DNA from: Clostridia bacterium
Lineage (GTDB): Bacteria > Bacillota > Clostridia > Oscillospirales > CAG-382
Assembly (NCBI GenBank): GCA_017563195.1
Contig: JAFXDO010000013.1
Coordinates: 1 to 32,153 of the forward strand
DNA: 32,153 nucleotides
Direction of reading: 5' to 3'
Shown: piece by piece, positions 31,151 through 32,153 of the stretch
How the letters are laid out: the number at the start of each line of letters is the position of its first letter
Position numbering within the stretch: the stretch's first letter is position 1
The notes under the pieces: generated by a model
Seen by the model: only the letters and a program-made list of their open reading frames with translations
Databases searched by the model: none
What the model was told of the DNA's origin: nothing
Position numbers and translations under genes: made by a program

Positions 31151-32153
31151 CTAGTACATAAAGTCGAATTCGATGTCGTATATCGAAACGGTGTCGCCCT
31201 CTTGAACGCCTGCGTCCTCAAGCGCCTTGATAACGCCCTTGTCGCGAAGCACGCGCTGGAAGAACTGAAGCGACTCGTAGTCGTCGAAATTGATGTCGTT
31301 GCAAAGCCTGATGAGCCATTCACCGGTAACGACGAAAACGCCGCCGACCCTTTCGACCGACACCGACATATCGGTATCCTCGGGAGATTCGACGTATTCC
31401 TCCTCGTAATAGGTGATAGGAGGAAGCGTGGCAAGCTTTGCCGAGACCGCCTTCATCAATTCGGGCACACCCTCGGAAAGACCGCCCGAAATAAGGAACA
31501 GCTCGCAGCCGTTTTCCGAAGCATAGCGCTCGACCTCCGCAAGATGCTCCTCGGAATAGCCGAGGTCGATCTTGTTCGCAACGAGGATCTGGGGACGCGA
31601 GGCAAGCTCGGGGCTGTATTTTTCAAGCTCCTGATTGATCTTCACAATATCCTCAAGCGGGTTTTCTCTCTCGCTCGCAGAAATATCGAAAACGTGAAGA
31701 ATAAGACGGCATCTGTCGATGTGGCGCAGGAAATCGTGACCGAGCCCGAGTCCGTCGGACGCGCCCTCGATAAGCCCGGGGATGTCCGCCATGACGAAGC
31801 TCTTTTCGTAAACGGTAACAACGCCGAGGTTGGGCGAAAGCGTCGTGAAGTGATAGTTCGCGATCTTGGGTCTCGCCGCGGTGACCTCGGAAAGAAGCGT
31901 CGATTTGCCGACGTTCGGGAAGCCTACCAGACCGACGTCCGCAAGCATCTTGAGCTCAAGCGTTATATTGCGCTCTGCGCCCTTGGTGCCGCTCTTTGCA
32001 AACCTCGGCACCTGCCTTGTCGGGGTAGCGAAATGGGTGTTGCCCCAGCCGCCTCTGCCGCCCTTAGCCGCAACAAACGGCTTTCCGTCGGACATATCGT
32101 GAATGACCAGCCCGCTGTCGGGATCGCGCAAAACCGTTCCCGGAGGCACGGGA
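31151..32153 (-). CDS. obg: GTPase Obg/CgtA (5' end outside window)
   Basis: 334 codons are visible and the frame stays open at the window edge, so the N-terminal part of the glycine-rich Obg fold is missing. The visible part shows GRGGWGNTHFATPTRQVP (end of the Obg fold), then the G domain with G1 GFPNVGKST, G3 DIPGLIEGA and G4 NKID, then the C-terminal OCT domain (about the last 75 residues, VSVERVGGVFVVTGEWLIRLCND to the end). Obg is an essential, ribosome-associated GTPase linked to 50S assembly and stress responses. The GTG at 32149 is an internal valine codon, not a start. Confidence 0.95.
   Translation of the reverse strand, partial: PVPPGTVLRDPDSGLVIHDMSDGKPFVAAKGGRGGWGNTHFATPTRQVPRFAKSGTKGAERNITLELKMLADVGLVGFPNVGKSTLLSEVTAARPKIANYHFTTLSPNLGVVTVYEKSFVMADIPGLIEGASDGLGLGHDFLRHIDRCRLILHVFDISASERENPLEDIVKINQELEKYSPELASRPQILVANKIDLGYSEEHLAEVERYASENGCELFLISGGLSEGVPELMKAVSAKLATLPPITYYEEEYVESPEDTDMSVSVERVGGVFVVTGEWLIRLCNDINFDDYESLQFFQRVLRDKGVIKALEDAGVQEGDTVSIYDIEFDFMY

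Overview
The window comes from a Gram-positive, probably spore-forming member of the Clostridia, most likely an Oscillospiraceae (Ruminococcaceae)-type gut bacterium. The evidence is a SCIFF ranthipeptide gene with its radical SAM maturase, a GerW/YtfJ sporulation protein next to a DUF2953 protein, dockerin-type repeats on two cell-wall hydrolases, strong Shine-Dalgarno sequences, and many sigma-A-like promoters with 17-bp spacers. Most genes favour C/G at third codon positions. Two genes (7821-8450 and 28159-28767) are clearly AT-rich and look acquired.

Layout. 1-3650: the tail of an unidentified membrane-anchored protein, then a RiPP module: SCIFF precursor, attenuator-like hairpin, SCIFF maturase, and a PLP-dependent Orn/Lys/Arg decarboxylase-fold enzyme overlapping the maturase by one base. 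3713-7323: a membrane protein, then on the minus strand aspartate kinase, a YigZ/IMPACT protein and an N-acetylmuramoyl-L-alanine amidase with dockerin. 7457-8450: a promoter, an unidentified folded RNA-like segment, tRNA-Arg(CCU) and a foreign-looking DUF1294-like gene. 8486-12048: peptidyl-tRNA hydrolase, DUF2953 protein, GerW, phosphopantetheinyl transferase and an M50 metalloprotease. 12104-14716 (minus): IMP dehydrogenase of an unusual Tritrichomonas-like sequence type, and aldose 1-epimerase. 14913-17902: a DUF1836 regulator, a repeat-filled intergenic region, then an NfeD/flotillin pair. 17969-21703: two lipoproteins and three unrecognised membrane proteins. 21793-24851: an ABC-2 type transporter pair and a ferredoxin-type aldo/keto reductase. 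25025-27679 (minus): a large secreted glucosaminidase with Big2, SH3-like and dockerin domains. 27741-28876: a candidate mobile element with inverted ends, a ladder of small hairpins and a histidine-phosphatase gene. 28927-32153: release factor 1 (minus), an S1-domain protein (plus) and the C-terminal part of the Obg GTPase (minus).

The strongest unexplained structure is the 27741-28876 element. It has inverted ends (shared blocks AAAAAGAGAGG and ACTTCTCATAAGG). Inside is a stretch where a 9-base spacer (AGTGATATT and variants, then its complement AATATCACT/AATAACACT) alternates with short perfect hairpins of differing sequence, so the whole array can fold on itself. Other points worth a second look are the dyad over the SCIFF promoter, the structured segment upstream of tRNA-Arg, a 60-bp hairpin element found at both 15531 and 31006, and a 63-65-bp tandem repeat whose core recurs inverted at 20473.
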